NCBI RefSeq assembly: GCF_000739655.1
Contig: NZ_BATR01000156.1
Coordinates: 1 to 33,862 of the forward strand
Direction of reading: 5' to 3'
DNA from: Verrucomicrobium sp. BvORR106
GTDB lineage: Bacteria > Verrucomicrobiota > Verrucomicrobiia > Verrucomicrobiales > Verrucomicrobiaceae
DNA: 33,862 nucleotides
In this document: positions 7,134-15,120 of the stretch, in pieces
Numbering within the stretch: position 1 is the stretch's first letter
Layout of the letters: every line of letters starts with the position of its first letter
Program-made: the position numbers and the translations under genes
The notes under the pieces: model-generated
Told to the model about the DNA's origin: nothing
Database searches by the model: none
What the model saw: only the letters and a program-made list of their open reading frames with translations

Positions 7134-7910
7134 ATGTCATCGTTCAAAGCATTCCTCGGTGTCGAGCTCAACCCCGTCAGTCCGCGTGAGAAAGCCGTCT
7201 CCGCCACGGGAGGGTTTATTTCCATTATCCTCCTGCTGATCATCACGGAATCCACGCTGCACCTGTCCGGAGCCGCTGCGGTCATCGCCTCCATGGGAGC
7301 CAGCGCCGTCCTCCTCTTCGCCGTGCCGCACGGCTCCCTCTCCCAGCCGTGGCCAGTCATCGCGGGACACGGATTCTCCGCCTTCTTCGGTGTCCTGTGC
7401 GCACGGTCGATTCCCAATCACTATGCGGCCGCTGCAGCGGCGGTGGCCCTTGCCATTCTGGCCATGCATGTCTTCAAGTGCATTCATCCACCCGGCGGTG
7501 CCACCGCTCTCACAGCAGTGCTGGGCGGTCCGGCCGTGCAGGCGCTGGGATACAAGTTTGTCTTCTTCCCCGTGCTGGCCAATGCCGTGACCATGGTCAT
7601 GATCGCCATCCTGTTCAATGCGCTCTTCGCCTGGAGACGCTACCCGGCGCTCTTCAACCGCCCGGCCGTAGCCATGCCCGCTCCCACAACTCTCTTGCGG
7701 GACGATACGGCCATCCTGACAGCAGCCCCCACCCACGAACAGATCGTGCAGGCCCTCCGGTCACTCGACTCCTTTGTGGACATCACTGAAGAGGATCTGA
7801 TCCGGCTGGTCCAGATCCTCCGTCAGGACATGTCCCCTGAACTGATGGCCACCGTCTCGGCTCAAAGCTCTGACGTGAACCTGGGATCCATGAGACGGAT
7901 GCGTGGCTGA
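7134..7910 (+). CDS. HPP-family membrane protein
   Basis: 258 residues from ATG 7134; the frame extends upstream into the methyltransferase but without sensible coding. Four to five membrane segments carry the family signature at IHPPGGATALTAV (H118-P-P). The N-terminal ELNPVSPREK and the GASAVLLFAVPHGSLSQPW stretch are also typical of HPP proteins. A cytoplasmic C-terminal tail of about 85 residues ends MRRMRG. Plant and cyanobacterial HPP proteins have been linked to nitrite transport; whether this one carries nitrite or another anion is not known. Its place behind a CLC anion transporter supports an anion-related role. Last gene of the cluster under the MarR-type operator. Confidence 0.88.
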   Translation: MSSFKAFLGVELNPVSPREKAVSATGGFISIILLLIITESTLHLSGAAAVIASMGASAVLLFAVPHGSLSQPWPVIAGHGFSAFFGVLCARSIPNHYAAAAAAVALAILAMHVFKCIHPPGGATALTAVLGGPAVQALGYKFVFFPVLANAVTMVMIAILFNALFAWRRYPALFNRPAVAMPAPTTLLRDDTAILTAAPTHEQIVQALRSLDSFVDITEEDLIRLVQILRQDMSPELMATVSAQSSDVNLGSMRRMRG

Positions 7911-8036
7911 CCTTTCCCATCGCCCGCCGACCTCCTTCCCCGCCCGCATGAAATCATTTCATCGCGGCAATGAAGGAGTCTTACTTGACTCTTCCGCGGG
8001 CACCAAGGTTCCTCCATCCCTATTCCTAAAAATGTA

Positions 8037-8063
8037 GAAGGCGGACCTCCAGGGCCCGCCTTC
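8037..8063 (-). terminator. Probable terminator of the Dabb gene
   Basis: GAAGGCGG (8037-8044) and CCGCCTTC (8056-8063) make a perfect 8-bp stem with an 11-base loop. Read leftward it follows the Dabb gene by 45 bp and is followed by TACATTTTTAG, a weak T-tract. It may also serve the rightward HPP gene. Confidence 0.55.
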
Positions 8064-8107
8064 AATGCATCATCGCTCAGGGGCAACCATGCCGCCGGAG
8101 TCGCAAA

Positions 8108-8476
8108 CTACTTTTGCGCGACGAAATCCACCACCAACACCTTGTCGATGAGGCCCTTCAACTTGCTGCCAAACTCCTTGTGCGCAGGATGAGGCAGATA
8201 GACTTCCAGGCCTGCTTTATCCTTGAAAGTCACGAAGAAACAATGGGTAAAGCCCTCGTCTTTCCCCTCCGGGCTCACGTTGGTGCCCCACTCAAAATCA
8301 GTGATGGTGTTCACCTGTTTCGGCAGTTCACGGAAGGCCTCTTCCACCGCCTTGATTTGCTCCTTGGAAGCAGTGTCTTTGAATTTGAAAAGGACTACGT
8401 GGCGGTAGGGAGCATCAGCGAAGGCAGACATGGTGGTCAGGGTGGTGAGAAGAAGCGCAAAGAAGAGTGCTTTCAT
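8108..8476 (-). CDS. Secreted Dabb (stress-responsive A/B barrel) domain protein
   Basis: 122 residues. A clean signal peptide ([20 protein letters not shown], cut before DAPY) is followed by one Dabb domain: [11 protein letters not shown] with the conserved His at the first strand, [19 protein letters not shown], the [11 protein letters not shown] strand and HPAHKEFG. Dabb domains form small dimeric barrels; most bacterial ones have no proven substrate. Export to the periplasm is inferred from the signal peptide, and it is a recurrent trait of Verrucomicrobia and Planctomycetes members. Divergent from the glucose-6-phosphate isomerase gene with 89 bp between starts. Confidence 0.88.
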   Translation of the reverse strand: MKALFFALLLTTLTTMSAFADAPYRHVVLFKFKDTASKEQIKAVEEAFRELPKQVNTITDFEWGTNVSPEGKDEGFTHCFFVTFKDKAGLEVYLPHPAHKEFGSKLKGLIDKVLVVDFVAQK

Positions 8477-8565
8477 GGCCCAATTCTCACCAGATGCCTT
8501 CCGGGGTCAAGCAGTGCTTCCATTCGCCCTTGCGCCCGGTTGCAATCCTGCTTACATCGGCCCCA

Positions 8566-10149
8566 ATGAGTCTCTGGCAGCGTTTTCAATCCAACTTCGT
8601 CCGCTATTCTGACCTGGGCATCACGCTCGACATCAGCCGAATGAACTTCGGTGATGACTTCTTCACCAAGATGGCCCCCCTCACGGAGCGTGCCATTTCC
8701 GACATGAAGAAGCTCGAGGCAGGCGAAATCGTCAACCCCGATGAAGGCCGCATGGTGGGGCACTACTGGCTCCGCAATGCCAAGCTCGCCCCGACGCCGG
8801 CTCTGCAAAAAGGCATCGAAGACGACATCGCCGAAAGCAAGGCCTTCGCCGCCAAGATCCACGCTGGCGAAATCACCACAGAAAAAGGCGGGAAATTCAC
8901 AAAGCTGCTCGTGATCGGCATCGGTGGCTCCGCCCTCGGCCCGCAGTTCATGCGTGACGCCCTGGTGGACTCCTGGACGGCCCCGCTCCAGACCTGGTTC
9001 TTTGACAACACCGATCCGGAAGGCATCCAGCGTGTGTTCAGCGAGATCGGTGCCGGCATTTCCGAGACGCTCACCGTGGTGATCTCCAAATCTGGCGGCA
9101 CGCCCGAGACCCGCAATGGCATGCTCGAAGCGCGGGCCGCCTATGAGCGCGCCGGGTTGAATTTCTCCAAGCACGCGGTCGCCGTCACTGGCACTGCCGC
9201 CAACAACATCAGCAGCAAGCTGGAAGCCTACGCCACAGAAAATGACTGGCTGAAGATCTTCCCGATGACGGACTGGGTGGGCGGCCGCACCTCCGTGATG
9301 CACACCGTGGGCCTGGTGCCCATGGCTCTGCAAGGTGTGGACATCGACTCCCTCCTGGCTGGCGCTGCCGCCATGGATGAGAAGACCCGCTCCCTGCCTG
9401 TGGCGCAGAACGTCTCCATGCTGCTGGCTCTGATGTGGCACCACGCCGGCGGTGGCAAGGGCAGCAAGGACATGGTCATCCTTCCTTACAAGGATCGTCT
9501 GGTGCTCCTGAGCAAGTACCTCCAGCAGCTCGTCATGGAGTCGCTGGGCAAGGAACTGGATCTGGATGGCAACAAGGTCAACCAGGGCATCGCAGTGTAC
9601 GGCAACAAGGGCTCCACCGACCAGCATGCCTATGTGCAGCAGCTTCGTGATGGCGTGAACAACTTCTTCGCCACCTTCATCGAAGTGCGCAAGGGCTCGG
9701 ATGCAGTGCAGGTCGAAGTGGAACCCGGCACTCGCTGCACGGACTTCCTGCAGGGCTTCCTGCGCGGCACCCGCAAAGCATTGTTCGAGAACGGCCGTGA
9801 GTCCGTGACCATCAGCATCCCTGAGGTGACCCCCTTCACCGTGGGGGCGATCATCGCCCTCTATGACCGTGCGGTGTCCTTCTATGCCAGCCTCGTCAAC
9901 ATCAACGCCTATCATCAGCCGGGCGTGGAGGCGGGCAAAAAGGCTGCTGGCGTTTTCCTCACCCTGCTTTCCCAGGTCCGCGAACAGCTGGTAAAAGCTG
10001 GCAACGGCACCGCTGCTGAGATCGCCTCCCCGCTGCAGGCCGATGTGGAGGACGTGTACCACTGCCTCACTCACCTGGCCGCGAATGACGCCAAGGTCTC
10101 CGTGACCCTGGGTGGCAGCCCGGATGAAGACCAATTTTCATCTCGTTGA
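8566..10149 (+). CDS. pgi: Glucose-6-phosphate isomerase
   Basis: 527 residues from ATG 8566 (MSLWQRF); the extra N-terminal codons of the open frame overlap the divergent promoter region. It interconverts glucose-6-phosphate and fructose-6-phosphate in the cytoplasm. SIS-fold phosphate-binding motifs are present: [11 protein letters not shown] (116-126) and [12 protein letters not shown] (171-182). Catalytic positions are all there: GGRTS (R241), VMESLGKE (E325), STDQHA (H354) and the signature [15 protein letters not shown] with the catalytic Lys. The sequence type is nearer the long cyanobacterial/chloroplast-like isomerases than the E. coli enzyme. Its last codons lie inside a large palindrome (10131-10195), which may have reshaped the C-terminus. 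Confidence 0.96.
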   Translation: MSLWQRFQSNFVRYSDLGITLDISRMNFGDDFFTKMAPLTERAISDMKKLEAGEIVNPDEGRMVGHYWLRNAKLAPTPALQKGIEDDIAESKAFAAKIHAGEITTEKGGKFTKLLVIGIGGSALGPQFMRDALVDSWTAPLQTWFFDNTDPEGIQRVFSEIGAGISETLTVVISKSGGTPETRNGMLEARAAYERAGLNFSKHAVAVTGTAANNISSKLEAYATENDWLKIFPMTDWVGGRTSVMHTVGLVPMALQGVDIDSLLAGAAAMDEKTRSLPVAQNVSMLLALMWHHAGGGKGSKDMVILPYKDRLVLLSKYLQQLVMESLGKELDLDGNKVNQGIAVYGNKGSTDQHAYVQQLRDGVNNFFATFIEVRKGSDAVQVEVEPGTRCTDFLQGFLRGTRKALFENGRESVTISIPEVTPFTVGAIIALYDRAVSFYASLVNINAYHQPGVEAGKKAAGVFLTLLSQVREQLVKAGNGTAAEIASPLQADVEDVYHCLTHLAANDAKVSVTLGGSPDEDQFSSR

Positions 10150-10195
10150 TAGAAAGTTCCTGCTGGAACTTTCTATCTGGTCGATTGAAAATTGG
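10131..10195. repeat. Compound palindrome across the pgi stop codon
   Basis: Outer arms CCAATTTTCA (10131-10140) and TGAAAATTGG (10186-10195) are perfectly complementary. Inside them is a second perfect 13-bp stem, GATAGAAAGTTCC (10148-10160) with GGAACTTTCTATC (10165-10177), closing a 4-base loop. The pgi TGA (10147-10149) lies at the base of the inner stem, and the next gene starts 3 bp after the outer arm. No T-run follows, so it is not a standard intrinsic terminator. It could be an mRNA-stabilising hairpin, a processing site or a small inserted element. Confidence 0.85.
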
Positions 10196-10197
10196 AA

Positions 10198-10560
10198 ATG
10201 TTGAACGAGGCGGTGCTGGCAGTAGTTCCGGGTGGCGAGGTGGAGAATTTCCCCCTCGCCTATCAACTTGCGTGCATAGTATTCACGGGGTTGTTCCTCT
10301 GGACCTTCAGCATCGCCCGCGATCCCCGGGGCTGGCGTCGGCTTTATCAATCGCGGTTCAGCCGGGCGGAGGAGATTTCCGTGAATCGCAACAAGCGCCT
10401 AGATGAAGTCATCAAGCGCTATGCCCTGATCATCGCCATGTTCTTCCTGGTGACGGACGTGGCCGTATTCGTTCTGGGTATCACTTTCCAGCACCGCCAC
10501 ACGCCGCATGAGATGACCAAGGAGGAGCTGTTCCGCGCCAAGGAACTGGACAAGTACTGA
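10198..10560 (+). CDS. Hypothetical small membrane protein
   Basis: 120 residues from ATG 10198 (a TTG at 10192 is also in frame but lies in the palindrome). Two membrane segments are visible, LACIVFTGLFLWTFSIA (about 25-41) and ALIIAMFFLVTDVAVFVLG (about 77-95), separated by a basic loop with RFSRAEEISVNRNKRLDE, and followed by a charged C-terminus with many Glu/Lys. No family recognised. It starts 48 bp after pgi in the same direction, so cotranscription is likely unless the palindrome stops RNA polymerase. Confidence 0.72.
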   Translation: MLNEAVLAVVPGGEVENFPLAYQLACIVFTGLFLWTFSIARDPRGWRRLYQSRFSRAEEISVNRNKRLDEVIKRYALIIAMFFLVTDVAVFVLGITFQHRHTPHEMTKEELFRAKELDKY

Positions 10561-10607
10561 GGCAGTGTGGCGGGACAGAAGCCCGCCCGCTCCAGGTTGC
10601 CGGGAAG

Positions 10608-11876
10608 TTACGGCGTACGGTCTTGCAGATGGGCCCGGAGCGCTCTTGCCAGAGCCGCCCCCACGTTGAGATATCCCTCCGTCGTGCTGCGGGCGGTGTT
10701 CCAGGGAGTCTCCAGACACAGGGCCACAGTCTTGGGATTGCCGTTGGCCTGCACCCAGTTGCCACTGATCTGCCGCCACAGGGGGTGGTAGGAGGAGGCC
10801 GTGATCTTCGGCTCTGCCAGCATCGGCATCACCGGTTCGATCTCTTTCCTCGCGAGTTTCAGGAAATCTGCCTGGAAGGCCTTGGCCTCCGGTTGGAGCA
10901 ACTCTACGGCAGGTGCGTAGAAGAAGGCTTTGAGATCCCCCGGTGCCGGATTGTGCAGATCCAGGAACACATCCAGCCGTCCCTCCGCCACCAGGCCACG
11001 CAGGATTTTCTGAGCGGCTGCCACCTCATTCCAGTTGGGCTTGTCACTCCAGTCACGATTGTGATCCTGCGGCAGGGCATCCTTGCCTCCGTTTCCTGTG
11101 GCTGCATTGTCCACATCCATCACCGGCACCACATAGATTTCAGCATTCTGTCTCAGCCAGGCGGCGTTCACGTCCGCACTCAGGATCCACTCCACGAACC
11201 CCTGGCAAACCCAGCTGGAGCCGGATTCCCAGGCATGCTGGCGGGCGTGCACCCACACGCCAAAGCGGCGCTCTGCCACCTTGTCCCCTTCACTGATCCG
11301 CAGCATTGACACGCGCCGTCCTTCGCGAGAACGGCAGAGCTCCATCTCCTCTGCCACCCGATGGTCTGCCCCTGTCTGCCGCACCCATTCCTCTGCCCTG
11401 GCCGGGGTGTACGGCGGCCCCCAGGCGACCAGGACCCGCCCCTTCGCTGAGGGGCCGGCTGCTGGCACTTGATACACCATCTGACCATCGGCCCCCTTCT
11501 TCCCAGGCTCAGTTTGCAACCAGGTCTTGCCATCGGTTGACCAGGCCGCCCGCTCCGGCATGGCCCACGAGGAGGAGAGTGGCTTCGTCAAGGGGCCGCC
11601 CAATCCCTTGCCCACCACGGCATCACTGCCAGACAACTTCAACGTCAGTGGCTGACCTGGATTGATCCCGGCAATTCGGAAGTACCACCAGCAGGGCCAG
11701 CCGCGTTCTGCCTGACCTCCCGGCATGAATCTCACTTCCTGAGCTCCAGCATCCACGCCCAAGACCCGGACGGAGGCTCCGTCGAAGTCTGTCTCCACCT
11801 CCAGCGCATGGATCGAAACCATGCTCATCCCCCAGAGCAACCCTGCCACTAGTCCACTTGCTGAAAGCGTCTTCAT
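10608..11876 (-). CDS. Secreted M14-family zinc carboxypeptidase, cytosolic-carboxypeptidase-like
   Basis: 422 residues from ATG 11876 (MKTLSASGLVAGLLWG), which gives a signal peptide; earlier in-frame Met codons would extend it. An N-terminal beta domain (about 25-155) precedes the peptidase fold, as in the CCP-like M14 subgroup. Zinc ligands are H214 and E217 in ARQHAWESGSSW and H308 in FLDLHNPAPGD; the catalytic glutamate is E389 in LCLETPWN. The substrate-binding segment reads DVDNAATGN..DHNRDW; in classic CCPs the first part is NPDG, so the start of this loop is altered. It probably trims peptides or cell-wall peptides outside the cytoplasm; specificity cannot be told from sequence. Convergent with the small membrane gene. 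Confidence 0.88.
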   Translation of the reverse strand: MKTLSASGLVAGLLWGMSMVSIHALEVETDFDGASVRVLGVDAGAQEVRFMPGGQAERGWPCWWYFRIAGINPGQPLTLKLSGSDAVVGKGLGGPLTKPLSSSWAMPERAAWSTDGKTWLQTEPGKKGADGQMVYQVPAAGPSAKGRVLVAWGPPYTPARAEEWVRQTGADHRVAEEMELCRSREGRRVSMLRISEGDKVAERRFGVWVHARQHAWESGSSWVCQGFVEWILSADVNAAWLRQNAEIYVVPVMDVDNAATGNGGKDALPQDHNRDWSDKPNWNEVAAAQKILRGLVAEGRLDVFLDLHNPAPGDLKAFFYAPAVELLQPEAKAFQADFLKLARKEIEPVMPMLAEPKITASSYHPLWRQISGNWVQANGNPKTVALCLETPWNTARSTTEGYLNVGAALARALRAHLQDRTP

Positions 11877-12031
11877 GCCCGCGAGCATAAGCCGTTCCTC
11901 CACCGCATGACAAGACCCGACCTTGCGATAGCGTGACGGTCGTTGGTGACAAAAATACCAGTACAGCCCTTTATCGCATGCAACTCTCCCCCGCCATCTC
12001 CGTAGGTACAGGCTCTCCTTTCATCCCACTC

Positions 12032-13489
12032 ATGAAGCAGCCGCGCACCATCCCCTTCTTTCGTGTTCTGATCACCAGCCTGGTCCTGCTGGCGGTCGCT
12101 CCCTTTACCTTGGCCCTGGCGGAAGGCGGCAAGACGGTGCGTGATTTCGGAGCGGTGGGAGACGGCAAGACCGACGACACGGCGGCCATTCAGAAGGCGG
12201 TGGACAGTGGGATCGGCTCCATCGTGCTGCCCAAAGGCAAATACCTTCTCACCAAGACCATCGTAGTGGATCTGGACAAGACGGGATTCACCTCGCTCAT
12301 CAGTGATGGCACCGGCAGCCTGGTCATGACGGCGGGCGGACCTGCACTCCACTTCACCGGCACTCATTTGACCGGGTCCGCAGATCCCAAGAGCTTCCAG
12401 GAGAATGTCTGGCAAAACCAGCGCATGCCCTTGGTAAGAGGAGTCGGCATCACGAGCACGCATCCTGAGGCCGATGGCATTCAAGCCACAGGAGTGATGC
12501 AGCTCACGGTGAGCGAGACCAACATCCACCGCGTGCGCCACGGCATCCGGCTCACCACGCGCAACCGCAACGTCTTAATCGCCAACTGTCACATCTACCA
12601 CAACACGGGCTGCGGGATCTTTTACGACCATGTGAACCTGCACCAATCCAACATCGTGGGCAGTCACATCAGCTACAACGCCCAGGGTGGCATCGTCTTC
12701 AAAGGCGGCGAAGTGCGCAACGTCCATATCGGCACCTGCGACATCGAGAGCAACATGAAGGCGGATACCGCCCCCACGGCCAACATCTTGATCGACTCCT
12801 CCGAAGGCAGCACGGACGAGGTGGCAATCACCGGCTGCACCATCCAGCACAACAGCAAGTCTCCGGGCAGCGCCAACATCCGGGTGCTGGGAAAGGGTGT
12901 CACCAGCATCAAGAACAACACGCCTACACAAGAGGGGCACATCACGATCACGGGCAACGTCTTCAGTGATGTGATGGTGAACATCCATCTGGACAACGCC
13001 CGCGGCGTGACCATCACGGGCAACACCTTCTGGGAAGGCTTTGAGCACGACCTCCTGGTGGAGAACAGCCAGGCCGTGGTGGTGGGGCCCAACGACTTCG
13101 ACCGCAACCCCCGCTACGTGGTGAATGGCAACTGGGCCAAGGACCTGAATGGTCTTGTCTTCCGCAACTCTGCCGACTGCAAGCTAAGCGGACTGCTGGT
13201 GAAGGGCGTGTGGCAAAAACCAGCCGCCGTGCTCCTGGAGAAGTGCGACCGCTTCACTGTCACGGACTGCAGCATCCTCGATTGCGACAACATCGGCCTC
13301 TGGTTGAAGGACTGCACCCGTACGCTGGTCTCGGGCTGTGTCATTCGTGATGATCGTGAGGGAGAGAGCAGGAAAGGCACGCTCTCCCTCCGCCTTGAGG
13401 GTGGCCGGGAGAACCGGGTGCGGGACAACATCGCTGCCAACGGCCTGAAAGCCGACGAAGGGGTCGGCGTGGTGCGCAACAACGATTGA
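12032..13489 (+). CDS. Secreted right-handed beta-helix protein (pectate-lyase superfamily type)
   Basis: 485 residues from ATG 12032, giving a signal peptide (VLITSLVLLAVAPFTLALA). Directly after it lies VRDFGAVGDGKTDDTAAIQKAVD, the start motif of the Pectate_lyase_3/GH28-like fold. The remainder is a regular series of strand repeats such as VLIANCHIYHNTGCGIFYD, VAITGCTIQHNS, ITITGNVFSD and VTITGNTFW, typical of parallel beta-helix (PbH1) repeats. Such proteins bind or cleave acidic polysaccharides. I cannot see a clear lyase or hydrolase active site, so the activity is open. The start is divergent from the M14 peptidase gene. Confidence 0.85.
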   Translation: MKQPRTIPFFRVLITSLVLLAVAPFTLALAEGGKTVRDFGAVGDGKTDDTAAIQKAVDSGIGSIVLPKGKYLLTKTIVVDLDKTGFTSLISDGTGSLVMTAGGPALHFTGTHLTGSADPKSFQENVWQNQRMPLVRGVGITSTHPEADGIQATGVMQLTVSETNIHRVRHGIRLTTRNRNVLIANCHIYHNTGCGIFYDHVNLHQSNIVGSHISYNAQGGIVFKGGEVRNVHIGTCDIESNMKADTAPTANILIDSSEGSTDEVAITGCTIQHNSKSPGSANIRVLGKGVTSIKNNTPTQEGHITITGNVFSDVMVNIHLDNARGVTITGNTFWEGFEHDLLVENSQAVVVGPNDFDRNPRYVVNGNWAKDLNGLVFRNSADCKLSGLLVKGVWQKPAAVLLEKCDRFTVTDCSILDCDNIGLWLKDCTRTLVSGCVIRDDREGESRKGTLSLRLEGGRENRVRDNIAANGLKADEGVGVVRNND

Positions 13490-13523
13490 CCGACCCCCCC
13501 CGGTTCACGGTAACAACGGCATT

Positions 13524-13544
13524 CCAACAATCGTCGGATGTTGG
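13524..13544 (+). terminator. Possible terminator hairpin after the beta-helix gene
   Basis: CCAACA (13524-13529) and TGTTGG (13539-13544) can pair around a 9-base loop, 35 bp past the beta-helix stop. There is only a short TTAGT after it, so the call is weak. The rest of the 218-bp gap before glpX shows nothing clear. Confidence 0.3.
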
Positions 13545-13707
13545 TTAGTCCTCCCATCTGGCGGAGGCGGCAGGATTCCCAGAGTCTCCTTCTGCGCCCC
13601 GAGACTGGCATCAGGCATCCCGCTTCCGCGTGACAAGAAAGCTGAGATTGGGCATCTGCGCCGGTCCACATCTGTGCTTTAATCAGCCGCAGCTTACCCT
13701 TTCACCC

Positions 13708-14778
13708 ATGCAGTCCACCGATCTTCCGCCTCTCCGCAGTTCACTTGACCTGGAACGGATCCTGGAGTTCGAGTTCGTGCGCGCGACGGAGAACGCGGCG
13801 CTCCAGGCCATCCACTGGCTGGGTCGTGGGGAGAAGGAAAAGGCGGACGCCGCAGCCTGCGCTGCCATCGCCGGTGTCTTCGACATTCTGGACATCCGGG
13901 GTGAAGTCGTGATTGGTGAGGGCATCAAGGACAATGCCCCCGGGATTTTCGTAGGGGAACAGCTCGGCACCTGGCGCAATGGCAGCCCGAGGTTCAACAT
14001 AGCGCTCGATCCCATCGACGGCACCACCAACATCGCCAAGGGGCTGCCCAACAGCATCTCCGTCATGGCTGCGGCCCAGGTGCCGGACGGAGCGCCCAAT
14101 GTGATGAAGAGCCTGCCCAGCTTCTACTGTCACAAGATCGCCTACGGACCCGCCGTGAAGAAAGCTCTCGCGGAGCAGGGCACCCTCAGCTTCCTGGACA
14201 TGCCATTGAAGCAGGTGCTGGCCTTTGTCGCCGAGGTGCTGGGGAAACGCGTCAGCGATCTGGTGGTGGTGACCATGGATCGCCCCCGCCACGGGGAGAT
14301 TTTCCGTGAGATCCGCGAGGCAGGTGCCGCCATGCGCATGATCTCTGATGGGGACATCACGGCAGCGGTCGCCCCTTCCCTCCCGGACTCGGGTGTAGAT
14401 CTCTACATCGGCATGGGCGGCTCACCAGAAGGCGTCCTCGCCGCAGCGGCCCTGAAGTGCCTGGGTGGCGACATGCAACTGCGCATGTGGTTTCACAATC
14501 CTGAGCACCAAGCCGAGGTGGCCGCGCTGGTGACGAAGGAGGAGCTGACGAAGGTCTTCTTCGTGGATGATCTGGTCATGGGAGAAAGTGCCCTCTTCTG
14601 CGCCACGGGCATCAGCGACAGTTCCCTCCTGCCTGGCGTGAAGCTCATCGGCCACCGGGCGGAGACTCACTCCATCCTCATGCGGGCCCGCAGTGGCACT
14701 GTGCGCCACATCCATGCCACGCACCAGTTGGACAAGAAGGTCGTGCCATTGCGAGAATCATTTATGAAACTTGCCTAA
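13708..14778 (+). CDS. glpX: Class II fructose-1,6-bisphosphatase
   Basis: 356 residues from ATG 13708; family members are usually about 320-340. Hydrolyses fructose-1,6-bisphosphate to fructose-6-phosphate in gluconeogenesis, so it supplies the substrate of the nearby pgi product. Metal and substrate residues of the GlpX/inositol-phosphatase fold are visible: KADAAACAAI (D48), VIGEGIKDNAPGIFVGE (E71), ALDPIDGTTNIAKG (D101, D104), and MGGSPEGVLAAAALKCLGG near residue 240. The usual GEGEIDEAP is GEGIKDNAP here, a local variation next to a metal ligand. Transcribed alone, with 342 bp without a gene after it. Confidence 0.95.
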   Translation: MQSTDLPPLRSSLDLERILEFEFVRATENAALQAIHWLGRGEKEKADAAACAAIAGVFDILDIRGEVVIGEGIKDNAPGIFVGEQLGTWRNGSPRFNIALDPIDGTTNIAKGLPNSISVMAAAQVPDGAPNVMKSLPSFYCHKIAYGPAVKKALAEQGTLSFLDMPLKQVLAFVAEVLGKRVSDLVVVTMDRPRHGEIFREIREAGAAMRMISDGDITAAVAPSLPDSGVDLYIGMGGSPEGVLAAAALKCLGGDMQLRMWFHNPEHQAEVAALVTKEELTKVFFVDDLVMGESALFCATGISDSSLLPGVKLIGHRAETHSILMRARSGTVRHIHATHQLDKKVVPLRESFMKLA

Positions 14779-15120
14779 GATTTGGCAGTCGCTTTCGCGA
14801 AAGTTTCTCTACAGATTACAATTCTTGGCCCCTTCCTGATGGGGAGAGACGAATGACGCCTTGGGCCATTAGCTCAAAGGTGGATCTATCGTCTCAACAA
14901 ACCCCAACATGTCGCTTCCTAGTGCTGGACTTTTGGCGATCTTCCCGCCATGATCGGGCGTCCCGAACGCACCTCTCGACACAGCTGCGCCCCCACGGCT
15001 GCTCCGCAAGTTCTCCGTGCCCCTTCCATCCACATTTTCCTCTGTCTCGTGAAATAATTTGCAAATCTAGCATAATTCACCGGATTGAGTCACGTCTGCC
15101 GCAGTTCCACCGATTCCGCC
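14779..15120. other. Intergenic gap between glpX and the FHA gene
   Basis: No credible frame is seen here. There is a 12-bp perfect palindrome CTTTCGCGAAAG at 14792-14803, just behind the glpX stop, and a weak CCCC/GGGG hairpin near 14830. GGGCCATTAGCTCAA at 14863 looks like the 5' end of a tRNA but nothing downstream completes one. The last 80 bp are AT-richer (near 15050-15080) and probably hold the promoter of the FHA gene, with CATAAT at 15071-15076 as a possible -10; I find no convincing -35. Confidence 0.4.

Noticed and set aside
8473-10134. 553-residue frame on the minus strand across pgi
   Set aside because: Shadow of the glucose-6-phosphate isomerase gene; no domain recognisable.
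10569-10590. GGCGGG-ACAGAAG-CCCGCC hairpin between the small membrane gene and the M14 peptidase gene
   Set aside because: A 6-bp stem without a T-run on either side; too weak to call a terminator.
14863-14880. GGGCCATTAGCTCAAAGG resembles the 5' part of a tRNA
   Set aside because: No anticodon stem, no TTCGA arm and no complementary acceptor strand follow within 90 bp; at most a tRNA fragment or chance.
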